Positions 10,883 through 23,716 of a DNA stretch of 64,000 bases are shown here, piece after piece (position 1 is the stretch's first letter; each line of letters opens with the position of its first letter). The notes under the pieces were generated by a model. It worked only from the letters and a program-made list of their open reading frames with translations, did not search any database and was not told the DNA's origin. Source of the DNA: Paracyclopina nana (lineage: Eukaryota > Arthropoda > Copepoda > Cyclopoida > Cyclopettidae); assembly GCA_019096065.1 (NCBI GenBank), contig JAGUCH010000004.1:3286001-3350000 (forward strand), in the 5' to 3' direction. The position numbers and the translations under genes were made by a program.

Positions 10883-13800
10883 GTGAGCACACACAAAGTA
10901 AAAATGGCAGTGGCTATCGCCATGACTGCCGCTCCGCCCTCGATGTATGTGGGAGGAAAAAAGCAGGACTTGGAGATGATTTACGAAGAGGATGATGTTG
11001 CTCCCGATGATGATGGTATGATTGAGGAAGATCACAACAGTGGAAATTCACTAGTGATGAAACGCTCACGATCATTGCCCCATGAAGAGTTTGTGTATCT
11101 GAGCCAGAAGCTGAAGGAGCTCGACCTTATGCAACGGAATGACGGCAGCAGTGCAATAAGGTACGTGAGCGCGCATGGAAATTCGCAACATTACCGAGAA
11201 AAATTGCAGTTGCATTGCGAGAATGAGGAGGGTATCAATCTTGTCAACTTTGAGCGTTGAGAAGGAGAAAATGGGCATGTTTGAGTAGGAGGGAGCCTGC
11301 ATCAAATGTAGTATACCATTGGAAGTATTGCAAAAGTGAATTTCCTCTATGGCACACCACATCAACCATCTAGGGGTTAAGAGGAGCAGGATCGATAAAA
11401 AGTCAGACACACACACAGCAGCGAGCTCATTTGCAGTAAAAGCCTAGATTTTGGGTGGTCCCACATGTCAGGTATTAGGTATACATATATAGGAGGCCCG
11501 CTCGATATCCACTAGATATGGACGCGCGCAAGCATATAAACCTGCACATTTGACAAATGATTCAACGCCACCAATAGCAGCACGGTCAAAATAGGTGAAT
11601 TCAATTAAGAGATCTGTATCTCCTCGCGTTGTCTTTTCAGGATCAGAGACTCTGGCTTCAACAGTGAAATGCCCAGTTGTGCCTGTGGAATTTTGGCCGA
11701 GCACCCTAGTCAACAAGGCATGGATTTGCCAAGTGCTCTTTTGGCAAGTGAACTCAACTCGGGATTCCTGGCTCAATATGGGCTTGATGGGCCTCTCGAC
11801 GTATATCCGGGCGAGGACGATGAGCCGGAGCCCTTGGACCTCTTGGGAATGCCACCAGCACCCTCAGCCACCTCGACAAGTACCAAAAAGAAGCTCAAGG
11901 ATGAGATGAAGCAGGCCACGATCAGACAGCATTATTACCCAGAAGGTGGTTGGGGATTCGTTATTCTGGTGGTTGCTGTTTTAGTGCAGGCAATTGCTCA
12001 CGGTCTTCAATTGTCTTCAGGAGTTTTCCTGGTGGCCATCCTCAGAAGGTGGAATGATGCTGACTTCGTCCAAGCAGGTAAGTTCCATGATTTGTACTAT
12101 CAGAAGCTAGCTTTATTTGCCCAAGTGACTATTGTGAAGCTTTGATCCGTCACCATTAGTCGTGTCTTGGGGAACGACAGCTCCACAGATAATATTTGAA
12201 AGGTAGCGTTGATAGCGCATTTCATGGCTTGTACTTTTACTGATACATGTTAACAACATCTTTAATGGGCTATGTTGTGCCTCGGCGGCTGGAAATGATG
12301 TAAATGGTCTTGATTTACTGCACCAGAATCAAATGGTGCAGCAGAAAATTGTGCATGAAGGCAGACTATTTTATGGGATGCATGATGATCCTTCTGTGAT
12401 GGCAGATTGAAGGGGGGGAAACTTTTTTGATAACAATCAGGATCAGCAAGCAGTGTTTGCACTCTCACAAAAGATCAAGATGGATGACCCTGGAAACTAC
12501 AACAAAACTCCCCCAGAAGTGAGGATGGCCTGATTGTTGAGGGAAAAAAGTAGCTTTCTATAGCCCCAGAAAGTCTATGAGGCTTGCGTTTTGCCCATTT
12601 AATCCCAGATTTATGCGACAGCAACAATACGCACTCGCACAGCACGCCCTTGAAAGTCTACAGTATGCAGTAGCCATTTGCATGGGGCGATATTTAAAAA
12701 ACTCCCCGATTTCCGTTCACGCTTCTTGATCTCGAAAACGTGTTTTCATGCCCTACATCTCATGTAGGTCTTATCGGATGCTGATAAAATTAGTACTCGC
12801 TTTTAAGCAGCTCTCAACGCGCACATTCGTTAAGACAATTACGCTTTGCAGCGAGAAGAACGAGGCTGTCAAATTAAGCCGATTCGATGAGTCCATCAAC
12901 TCGGTACGAACATGCGGCTCCAAAATGAAATCAAGCGAGAAATTGTCTTTCCTTATAAAGGAATTAAGAAAATGGGGGGATTCGTTTCACCAAGAAATTC
13001 CTTTGTAGAAACTGATACTTTGGATTATGCTGCTACTTATGCATATGCTACCCTTATGAAATACGGTATGATCTTTGCATCGGAGGCACGTTTCAACACT
13101 CGCGCAAATCTATAAAAGGGACGCCATGGTTTGTGCATGACGAAACAATGGGGAAAAGGTGTCACCAGCAACCCTTTGTTGCAACCATTACAAGCCTTCA
13201 ACAACGCCCAGATAACCATTTCTCATGTCGCATATACAGCGGCGGCACTCGCAAAAAGCTTCTTGATGTTGCAGGCAAATCAGCACATTCATGGAGACTA
13301 TTTGAACAGTCATGACGTGAAAGGGGTTTCGTGTGTCATTGCCGAGCAATTAAGCCATCAGAAAAGTAGCCAGAGTGGATTACAATTCCGTGCAGACGTC
13401 ATTTTCTAATGACTCAACACACGACGGATAAAAGTTGCGGCCAGCCACGAGGATTTAAAGTTCTTTAACGCAGCTTCTGTTACGACATCGATACACAGCT
13501 TCTCACGATAACGGACAAAAATGGAGCCAAACCTCTTTCTGAAAAACTGCCTCTCCGCCCAAAATAGATCGAATTTCTCTGCCCATTTAGCATGGGAGTT
13601 TGGGCCAAGATTGCAAAATAATAAAATATGGCTAATTATTTCAAGAATGCGAAACGGTACATGGTGTACCAGAATATACGTTCTTAATTAGCAGACTTCT
13701 TTATGAAGGGTAGAGATTTCTCTGCCGGCTAATGGGCATTCTACCCATTAGTGTGCCCAAGCAGAAATTCAGCCTTTTCCTTCACTTATATATAGTATTT

Positions 13801-16800
13801 TGTATCTTATGGAATAGTTCGCATCATAATAAGAGCTCAGGGCTCACATTTTCAATGGATGACCTTAATAAGCCATGCATTCCAGTTGTGGTGATGACCA
13901 TATACATATACATCCAAGACTGATTTGATTACTAGTTTTTCTGACATGAATGGGGCTTGCTTATTTTGGTCAGTCTGTGATCACACATGTACTGTGCTTA
14001 TTGATCAACTATAACGCGACCTCTTCAATGTCTAACACATCAATAAAGAAGCAATTTTCAATCAGGCGAGCAAACTATATTGCTGGAGTGCAAATGGACG
14101 TCAAAAAATAATATATTATGCGTTAGTGTCTTTGTATCACCAGCTGCTTTTAGAGGGCACTTTGTCAATTTCACTCTTGGTAAATGACTGAGCAATAAAA
14201 AGTGGAAGAACTGGGACGGTAGAGGCAGCTTAAGAAAAGTTCGTCTCATGTTGGCCTAATTTGTCACACCAGCAGCAATAAGCATGTTTGGCACTAGCCA
14301 GAACTCATATTTTAGCTAGCTGGTACAGTAAGCCGAGAATGACCTTTTCGGAGCCGATAGCCTAAAAAACCCGAGGGGTGCATACAAGATTTTGGAAAAT
14401 AATAACAGACAGGCAATAAATTTAGGCTGCGCGCAGGGAACGAAAAAATTGGGCAAAAGCGGGAATGGAATACTTGATTAATCACTAGTAGTGCATAGCA
14501 TCGGCCATCTTGAAAATAAATGATGCTCACGTAGAAGAGTTTTCCTCCCTGCTGTTTGTGTCTACCAAATCACAACGGGTATAGAGGCCTTGGAAAACAC
14601 GAGATCCGTGCGGGCTATTTGAGGCGACCTTTTGTTCTCCGCCTTTCATATTCAAAAATTGGCCATAGCTTCCTTTTTGAATTGATGCCCCCCCACTGCA
14701 AATCCCATGAATAGCAGAAGAAGCCGATTGATGGCTACATCATCTGACCTCTTTCAGTAGGAACGCATTAGACAATGCCTACCATTTGTCAGTTGACCTA
14801 CAACATTGAGAGAAATGTTTGACAATAACAAAGGGCTTTAATATTAATCAAGGTGATGGGGCAAAAAGCCATCAGCCTTTTGTATGCCCCGGGTGTCTCG
14901 TGAAGACATGATGATAAATAGCCGAGGGGGCATGTTCCTTGTCACTCGGTTGTATCTCCATTGAATAACTTTTAAAGAATTATTCATAAGCCTCCATTTC
15001 ACGCCGCAATTCCTATCTGCTCGTCAGACATAATAATAAAAGGATCCCCGAGACGAGAGCCTTTCTCAGGCAAGCAGGCGCGAGCGGAAACAATAAGCTA
15101 TTTTGCAAGATATCTTCTTCTAGCTCGGGAATGACCATATGAAAGTGCGGTTAGCCAATTCGTGCAACACCCCGAGGGAAATGAGACGATTTCGGTGGAA
15201 GGGGCTTACCGTGCAATAAAAATGAAAATTGATTTCAGCAGCAAGTGCGAATCATGGTAGCTTTGAGATCGAGAAATGCATATATCAAGCAAGCTGGCCG
15301 CTGCCGGCAATTTCACGCAAAATCGTTTGGAGGCATCAGGCGCCACACATCATACGAGATACTATCTCCCATTTTTTCCCTCTCTCTCTCAGGTGCTCTT
15401 GGTGCGTTATCGATGTCTATGGGCCTGTTGATTTCACCCGTCACTGTGGGCATATGCAAACGCAAATCGACAAGGATCACTGCTGTCATCGGTGGCCTTG
15501 TGGTTGCGCTGGGCTGTCTCTTTTCTTCCTTTGCCAGCCAGTTTCATCAGCTCTTTTTCAGCCATGCCCTCATGACAGGTAACTGATAAAACCCCAAGCA
15601 TGCAATTGTTATTCATCTTCTCTTTCTATAGGAATTGGAGTTGGCCTCACTCGCGACACTTCCACCCTAATGGTTGCTCAATATTTCAAGAGGAAGCGAG
15701 AGTTTGTCGAGATTTTCGTAGTGGCAGCCTCGGGCTTAGGCACCTCTTTATTATCCGCATTTCTCTACCATGCCACAAGGTTAATTGTGACACATAGTGC
15801 AGTCATTAGAATAAGCATAGCCTAACAATTTATTCTTTCGTTCGTTTTCAGCTCGGTCGGCTGGAGGTTGGGACTGCAACAAATAACCGGCTTGGTCGTG
15901 ACCACATTCTTGTTGGGAACTTTTTACCGGTCTGCTTCCTTGTATCACCCTCAGAGGAGAGCCATCTTGCACTTGAAGACGCAAAAGCGAAAGATAAAAA
16001 ACAAAGACAAGGAGAAGAACAAGCTGCAGGACGACCGGCCACCATTTTTCGAGTTCACCACGCTCAGAAGCCGCACAGTTCAAATTATCCTTGTGTCGAC
16101 GTTTTTCTCTCACTTGGGCATCTTTTCTCCCATGTTCTTCTTGGTAAGCAGAAATACCACAGCAGCTATAATTTTTACTAACAATGGGGCTGCTCTACTA
16201 ATTTTCAGGCCCGTCAGGCCTCGGAAGAAATCACCAAAGATTCGATTGTGCAACTGCAAATGTACATAGGGCTTTCTTGGGCCATTGGCTCCATCGCATT
16301 TGGCCTCATCCTAGCTGGCCAATCAACAGAGTGCAGAATCGCCAGGCAATACCTCACCCAGTCCAGCCTAGTCATGTCTGGCCTGAGTATTTTCGCACTG
16401 ACGGCCGTCAAAGGCTCCCCGAGTGGGTATGTCATGTTTTCCTGGATCTATGGAGCTTTCAATGGGGGCTATGCGTACACGCTGAAAATGTACATTTACG
16501 AGAAAGTGCGAGCCAGAAACTTTGCTCGGGCATGGAGCTTTGCACAAATGTCCATGGGAGCCGCCTTGACTTTAGGCCTACCTTTGGCAGCCCTCTTGTC
16601 AGAGACTGATACCAACTTGGCATACTATTTTAGTGGGGCCTTTGTAGTGCTCGGCGGCCTGGTCCTGTGCTTTGTAGACGTGCACAAGAAGAGGCTGAGG
16701 AAAAAGCGAAGGCTGCGACAGTGCAAGTCGACGGCCTCAACAGCCACCGCAGCAACGAGCACGACCTTTAACAGCTCCAGCGGCACGATGCATCATCACT

Positions 16801-17324
16801 TGTTCACCTCTCATAGCCAAACTATTGAGACTCCCAAAAATAGCTTCATGGCTATGGACGAGTTGCCTAGCTCCCCACAGAACATGAAAGTGTCGGAGGC
16901 AAACGCAATAGTGAGCCAAAACTCCATAGCCATGGAGGTGGAAGAGGGACTGCCATTTTCTGGCCTGTCTCGTTGCGAAGAGCGATTCGACAATGCTCCT
17001 CCTCCCCCTCAACAAGACCTTGAGGACGAATTGATGATGATCATGGAGGACGAAGATGAACTCGTCTTTAATGGCGCTGTCATTGACGAAGACTATTTGG
17101 AGGGGATCACGTCCTGCAACAAAGTGGAGAACTGCGTTATCATGAGCGAGTTTGAAAACAACGACGAGGTGGCATCCAAGCTGAATGAGCGTCGCATGCG
17201 CGACCCCGCCAGCAAAAAGTGGTTTTTCAAGAAGAAACTGGGCGAGGGCAAAAAGTGGAATCAAGTGCTCCCTGGGCCCTCCAAGGAGATGACAACTGTG
17301 CTGGAAGAGACTTCGGCAGTGTGA
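10883..17324 (+). CDS. Monocarboxylate transporter (SLC16/MCT family, MFS), about 818 aa
   Basis: Six exons are inferred: 10883-11160, 11641-12077, 15393-15578, 15632-15779, 15852-16143 and 16209-17324. Every junction keeps phase. The MCT signature before TM1 is YYPEGGWGFVI (family consensus [D/E]G[G/A]WGW), followed by 12 hydrophobic spans split by a long Lys-rich central loop (HLKTQKRKIKNKDKEK). 'SSVGWR' and the R-D pair region also match the family. The acidic N-terminal tail (~190 residues) and the Ser/Glu-rich C-terminal tail (~190) are long, as in insect MCT14/hermes-like members. These carriers move lactate, pyruvate or related monocarboxylates with protons across the plasma membrane; the substrate here is unknown. 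A second ATG at 10904 is an equally possible start. A strong acceptor at 10810 implies a 5' UTR exon upstream. Confidence 0.88.
12078..15392 (+). other. Large intron of the monocarboxylate transporter gene (3.3 kb)
   Basis: The intron is bounded by CAAGCAG|gtaagt and a long pyrimidine tract ending tctctctctcag. Several open frames of 60-92 codons occur inside but none resembles a known protein or shows convincing splice context. No transposon ends or RNA genes were recognised. Its length, against typical introns of 60-80 nt here, may reflect regulatory content. Confidence 0.7.
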
Positions 17325-20300
17325 AAGAAGAAGGGGATAACTTCGCTGCGGCTGTGATGCATATTTATTGTAGATCATGATCCAATGAAACATAAAGAGA
17401 GCGTTTAATCTTGTCCGAGGCATGATAATCATCTCCAGGTCGCCAGGCCATTTATTATCAAAAGACTTGCTAGCGGGCGATTGATGCATGTTGTTACACT
17501 TAATGACCTATAAACCGCGGTTTATGTTCCCCCGGCTTCCCTAAAAGCTTGAACTAACACTATTAGCAGTGATAGCCTTTTTCTTACGAGCATTCCTTTG
17601 CTGGCGCTCATGATGATACTGATAGGCCCCTCGCAGCACCAAATAGGGACATGAATGCAAACAAACTCGGGCAAATTGCTTGATGGACATAAGGGGTAGC
17701 TGCAGCAATTCACAATAAACCGGATCATTATATAAATAAAAACCTTCCTCTCAAAAGGCCTTTAAAGCTGGTGCATGCAAACTACCGATCGCATAGCACG
17801 CGGTAATTAATGATACCATCATCGCACTATGATCGCGTATGAAAAAGTAATCACATTCCAGTCACGACTCTCGCCGAGGAGGTAAAAAAAAGTCGACTTA
17901 ATTGCTCCTCATTATGGCCTAGTTGACATTTTTTATGAACCTTTCGCATCCAGGTCAATCTAACAGCAGGGCTGCTGCTCGTGTGATAAAAATGGATGAC
18001 TAGAAAAGTCAATCAGATCGCACAGCCAGAGGTTTGACCCCAGCACCAATATTAACCATGCCAACATGTACGAGGCACTCAAAGGATGGGGTGGTCAAAA
18101 AATATTTAGCGTTTGTGAAATCGTCGGTTGATCCAAAATGGATATACCATTATGAAAATAGAGCGCAACGCCATATTTGCAAGCATCATGGCCTCACCAC
18201 TGCATCTAGCTCACCCTAAAAGTGTCATAATATTTCACGGCTCGAAATCTGTGGCCCAAATGGTAGAGCCTTAGTCAATTATAATCCTACACAATTCAAC
18301 GCTCAAAATCAGTTTTGGCCCATTCAATGCAGGCGAAAAACCATGCCCTCCTCGCCATCTTTGGACACTCAAAATCAATTATTTTTTAGAATGGGTGAAA
18401 CAGAGAGCACTGCTCGCATGAAAATGAAATGGCGGATTGAAATTCTGCAAACGCAGTCGAGGAGAAGAAACTTTTTTTCAATTGATGACGGACTTTATAG
18501 AGAAGAGAAGCCTTGCTGTAGACCATGGCTATTCTTATCGGTCCATGTAATCAGTTCTCTCTTTTTAGCAGTCCGGCTAAAAGCCCTCTCGAGTATGCAA
18601 AACACATCTATTGGTGTGATCTTTCAAGATATCACGTAGCACACCCAAAAATTCAATAGCGAAAATGCCCGTCGAGCCAAAACTTTGCATAAACTAGCCG
18701 AATAAAAAAAGTTATTCCCTGAAAAGAAAGGAGAACAAAGCTCAGCAGGTTTCATTCATGACGACATCCCAATTAGAAATTCAAGCCTTCTGGTCAAAAG
18801 GTCACTTCTGCAAGCATCAGCAGTCATTCTTTGCATATCATGATATGCCCATCAATTCCGGGGAAGAAAACAAACGCGCGGACTCTCAAGTTGTAGTAGC
18901 TGTTCGTCTTTGAGGCACAAAAAAAGAATATGGTGCACGTTTACGACATAACTCGCAATCAGCTGATCACAAGTTTTGACCCTTTGCAAATGGTATGCGG
19001 CCACTTGATTTTGAATTTAGCCGGATTAGATCTCGGTGAGCTCATCATCCGCAATTTTTTTCGAATGCAGTAAAGATTTATGCCCTGCAATTTACTGGAC
19101 ATCAGGAAGACAAACACACAAAGCCGACATGAATATCAAGCCTCAAAATCTTCTCCCTCCTGCATGAACAGCTAAATTTCCCACACGGCAACTGCCCGGC
19201 CGCTACCTACTAAGCTATCCATAGAAAATCTTGCGTCATAAAACATTTTGAATGAGGCGCCATATTCTGTCGAGTAAATCAACATGATCTTTTTGCAAAT
19301 ATCAGCGGATGATGATGCAAAAATATGCGAAATAATGGAAGAGAAAATACATTCCTTCCTCCTCTTGTATTTCTAGGAGTCATCAAAGCCATCCTCCTCC
19401 TTGGCTTTGAGTGGGTTTTTGTCATCATTACGGAACGCAAACAATACGGGGAGGAGTGGCGGGGAGATTATGGATCAGCCTTTTAGAAGTTAAATTCCAT
19501 TAAGGAAACAAAAACTCGCGCGAGTTTGTTTTTGTTATTGCTTATGGAGAGTGACCTCGAGCTATTTGTCTGAGTGAGTGGAGAACGTACGAGCGATGAA
19601 GAAAAACTTACTAGGTCATGACAAACGCAATAGCTTTGAAGCGGAGGAGAGTTTGACTACAATTTGCACACGGAATGAAGGCTGACAAATTATGAGCTAT
19701 GAAAGCTCACTGCATGCTGCGCATTCAAGTTATGAACTTAAAATGAAAAAGCTGCAGGAAACTACAAAAATGCCATGCAACAATCCCCGAGGAAGTTGCA
19801 TTGACACGCGGGCGAAAATGTAACGTAGCAAAGTATAGCACGACCTTGCACTGCACTTTACCATGGATCTCGACCTCAGTATTTGCAGCTCGGCCTCAAT
19901 AATAATAAGAGCAGTCCCAAGAGCTGTCAATACGCGAGATTCAGCGCTTGCTTCCAGAACAAGGGCCCGTGATGATTTTTTGAGCGTTGCTCAATTGGCC
20001 TAGTGAAAAAGTGTTCATAGTGGTGACATCCGTTCAATGAGTGAGTAGTTGTAAGCACAATCACAAAACTGCCTCAAAGTAGCATTAGGTCGGCGAAATT
20101 AGTCGCAGAGTCAAATTTTGCTCATTTTTTGCTCGTCAAGTTCAAGTTTATAATTTCTAGCAGCATCTGCGATATCATTACATATATGAGAACAGGGCAA
20201 TTTCGGCACTTGGCCGATTGACTAGTTGAAGTTGGAATCAGCGTACCTTTTCACATTTCGGCGCAATAAACATGGTGAAGGATTTGAATAGGTTTAATGG

Positions 20301-20512
20301 CTCATTTATGGCCACTAGCTGAGCCCACAAACAACTTGAAGTAACGCTAATAGCATTCAACAACGTTCTCATTTCTAGCTGTCATTCATTAAATCAAGTG
20401 CCCAAAAGTGCTCTATGCCAAGGCAGCAGTATTGGCGATGCTTTGAAGACGCGAAACGAGAAAAATCGACAGAAAACAGCCAGAAAGAAGTAGCAAAGCA
20501 AGTGTCGCAACA
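17325..20512. other. Intergenic spacer, 3.2 kb
   Basis: This is AT-rich sequence with no supported gene, repeat family or RNA gene on either strand. Confidence 0.5.
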
Positions 20513-21990
20513 ATGCTCCTTTTGTCACTCTTCATTTTTACCGTGACTCTGGTTTCGGGTGAAAACAACGAGCTGTTCAGGGACTGCACCAGAGAACTGT
20601 ACGACCGGGTAGTACGTTTCGAATACCTCTACTATGAAGGATATTGGATGTACCCCTACAACAAACTGAGGAATCATGGACCAAGCTACCATTATACAGA
20701 GAAAGATTTTTGTAAGTAGCCTTCCATATGCGCAATGATTCACGAGTGAAACGGGCAACCTTGTCCCACATAGATAGTGCGAATGACATGAACACAAATG
20801 CCTACAAAGCAGCAATTCACAAAGTTCACGAGAGAACCATCTACGAGCCGTCGAATGCCTTGCCATTCTATGTTAGGGAGTGTGGTGGAGGATGGGCTTG
20901 CTTCGAATCAAGACACAAAGACTGGAGATTCTACTATTTATCAGTGAACACTCGCTACACGGAGCCTGATGTGGTAATGGAATGGTCACTGAACCCAATG
21001 GTAAGACTACTACTTTGCTGCGACTCATGAAAAATTATGAGCTAATTAAATCATGCCAGTTTACCAGATACACATAACATGGGTTGAGCATAAAGTATAT
21101 CTACTAATGTATGTCTAGGTTTCTGGAACAATGATGCACAAAATCAAATGCAACGATTGCACCACTCTGAGAAAATGCAACATCATCCATCAAACGGGGC
21201 TTAAGGTTCTCCCTAACCCAAATTTGCATGCATCTGCAATCTCAATAAAGTACCATTTTCGAACTTCCACAGAAATACTACTCAACACGACAAGGTTACA
21301 TCAAAGCATGTACTTCGTGCGGTGAACCCAGTTGGTTTAACTGGCGAATTGTGGCCCCAGCCCCATCTGATCAATACAGGATCGTCGCGGTATCCGACTG
21401 CAAAAGGAATACGAGCTTTGCTGTGACTCTGACCAGGGGAACGAGCGTTCAGAACACCTTTAAACCCTACTACTCGAGGTGGGTGTTCAAGATTATGTGC
21501 ACGAGGGGATACGATGATTCCTGCCTGATTGAGAGGTGCGTGGACGCACGTGAAACTAACACAGAGCTTCCATGGTCTAGGAGAGAGTTTTAAACTTTTT
21601 TGGCATGAGGCAAAGGGTTGTCAATGACATGGAAGCTCTTGCATGACTCTTTTCAACAGCGCATGAGAGCAGGAATCATTTTCACAACTGCAACATTGAC
21701 AGATGGAAACGCTATAAAAAAGCCTAACAGGAAGTTCTACTTTTAGCACAGAGGATATGAGTTTTGAGTTCAAAAAAGCATTTGACAAAGCCACTGAAAA
21801 GCGAGCCCTGACGTTTAATCAGCAATGGGCTATGAGTGACATGGCCATTTTCAGCTCTGAGCATCCAGTGCATATGGCTCTGTACAATGTTCCACCAGGC
21901 AAGAAATTCTCCATTCGGCAACTTCAAGGCACCTACGGACCGTTTCTAATCAAAAGCACGCATTATGATGTGTATCAGGAGAACTGCTAA
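20513..21990 (+). CDS. Secreted Cys-rich protein of unknown family, two possible 3' ends
   Basis: I do not recognise the family. The frame opens with a clear signal peptide (MLLLSLFIFTVTLVSG). Exons are 20513-20711, 20774-21000, 21119-21205 and then 21273 onward. Reading exon 4 through to 21593 gives 277 aa ending in a Cys-containing tail. Alternatively, a donor at 21535 (GAGAG|gtgcgt) joins an acceptor at 21746 to a fifth exon 21747-21990, in phase, giving 339 aa. That exon ends with a domain containing YNVPPGKKFSIRQLQGTYG. Cysteines cluster as C-x2-C, C-x5-C and CTSC. The mature protein is aromatic-rich (Trp/Tyr). It is likely extracellular; no enzyme motif is visible. Confidence 0.65.
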
Positions 21991-22453
21991 AGCCTCGTGA
22001 ATTTTAGTATCTCTTAGTGCCGATTTCTGTACAAAAACCATATGTATACATGTAAAAAATATTTCCACATGTTAAGCAATGAACGATTCGTAGAACCCTA
22101 GATTAATGCATTGCATTTTTTTGCTTACGCTACGCAGCTTTTCGTCAATATTTCCCATATTTGAAAATTCATTAAGGTAATTTCGCTGAGTGGCGATCGT
22201 TCTGAAAAGTCCTGAACTAGAGGAGAGCGTAAGTTTAGTGTCGTTTTGAATAGATTTCCTCATAACATGCGTAAGGTTGCTGTCATTTTGAATAGCTTTA
22301 ACAAAACATGCGATTAAAGCAAGCTGCTTTTTGAAAAAACACATGGTGGACTAGTGAACTGTTCAAAGGCATAAAGTTGTGACGAATTCAATTGTGTCAG
22401 TGAAGCTCGCAATTTAAATGGCCGAAAAAAGCCATGCTACGTGACTTATAGCT

Positions 22454-23654
22454 ATGGAAACACAGGCTTCAACCAGTTCAGCACTGAGGATCTGCTCGTC
22501 AACGAAAAGATGGCTGAACCAGACGAAAATAATTCGACTGTTCAGGCACACCCTTGAGCACAGGAAGGGAGCAATCCTAGGCTTCGTGGCCTTCTTAGCT
22601 TTTGGACACATGGTTCATTACCACATTCGGTCGTTGGAAGGACGGGACATGCGGGACGGTTTTCCACCTCTCTCGAAAAAATACGCATCACTCACAGGAG
22701 ACGATGGACAAATGTCTAATCCAACTCTCATGCAGTTCCTTGCAGAGAAGACCAAGGAATTTGAAATGAGAAAACAGGTGGCTCAAAATGCGTGCAAAAA
22801 TTTGACCAAGACCAGCCCTAAGTACAAGCCAAGGAACGCAACAATCACTTTTGACATTCTGTGGGACCACCATTACAAGGTAAGCTATGAATAGAAAAAT
22901 CCATATAAATACAGCTATTCAAATTTGACACTTGTTTCAGATGGCATACTGCCCGACACCCCGAACAGGCTTAACAGTTTGGAACAGATACTTTGCAGCC
23001 TTAGCCCATTTACCTTATTGGCCCCAATGGCTGACCAGAATGTGGCTCTTGGTCCGAAAGATATACAACATGCCAAGCTGCCTCACGAGGGAAGAAATGC
23101 TGCAGATAGTGGACGAAAGCCTCACCTTTACATTTGTAAGGCACCCCTTTGTTCGGCTTGTTGCAGTGTACAATGATCGGGTGGCAACCTCTAACTTCAA
23201 TGGATGGAAGGAAGAAATCCTCAAGAGAGCTGGGAAGCCTGAGGATGCTGAAGCCAGTTTTGGCGACTTTATCGATTTTGTACTAGCCAACAATGCTGGC
23301 GACTCAGAGCATTTGGACACTTTCTACCATCATTGTGATATGTGCCGAATTCGCTATGATCTCATCGGGAAATTTGAGACTTTTGCTGACGACACCCGCT
23401 TCATTCTTATGAAAACAGGGGCTGATGAGAAGTTGGATTTGTTCGATGAAAAGCTCTCTTGGTTCACGAGCCGACCGCACAGTTCCACCACACAGGAAGT
23501 TGCACTACCCTACTTCAGAAGCCTGACCAAAGAAACCATTTTAAAGCTTTTCCTAAGGTATGAAATGGATTTTGAGATGTTTGGATACAGCGCTGAGGAA
23601 TTCTATGAGCAGGGAAGAGGGGGCGAACAGGTAGCGCAAAATGACGCACCATGA
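22454..23654 (+). CDS. Carbohydrate sulfotransferase (CHST9/11-like, Sulfotransfer_2), 379 aa
   Basis: Two exons, 22454-22879 and 22941-23654, join in phase 0 through a 61-nt intron. A cytoplasmic N-tail and a signal anchor (GAILGFVAFLAFGHMVHY, ~residues 36-55) indicate a type II Golgi protein. PAPS-binding elements are recognisable: 'CPTPRTGLTVWNRY' at the 5'-phosphosulfate loop and 'VRHPFVRLVAVYNDR' at the 3'-phosphate site. The family signature HCDMCRIRYDLIGKFET follows. CHST8-14 enzymes transfer sulfate from PAPS to GalNAc or hexose residues of chondroitin or N-glycans. The loop has Arg-Thr-Gly where many members have Lys-x-Gly-Cys, so acceptor choice cannot be inferred. The gene converges on the next one with interleaved poly(A) signals. 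Confidence 0.87.
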
Positions 23655-23656
23655 TG

Positions 23657-23687
23657 AATAAAAATCGTACTGAAACTTCATTTTATT
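23657..23687. terminator. Interleaved convergent poly(A) signals
   Basis: AATAAA on the plus strand (23657-23662) serves the sulfotransferase. On the minus strand AATAAA (complement of 23682-23687) serves the retroelement-like gene. The stop codons are only 62 bp apart, so each transcript's 3' end must lie inside the other gene. Confidence 0.7.
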
Positions 23688-23716
23688 GTCAAAATTGGAA
23701 GAAATGCGGACATTCA

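Noticed and set aside
12748-13409. Cluster of 60-92 codon frames inside the 3.3-kb transporter intron
   Set aside because: They overlap one another in different frames, lack family resemblance and have no usable splice sites.
16737-17489. 250-codon minus-strand frame opposite the last exon of the monocarboxylate transporter
   Set aside because: Antisense shadow of the transporter C-terminal tail; no domain or signals.
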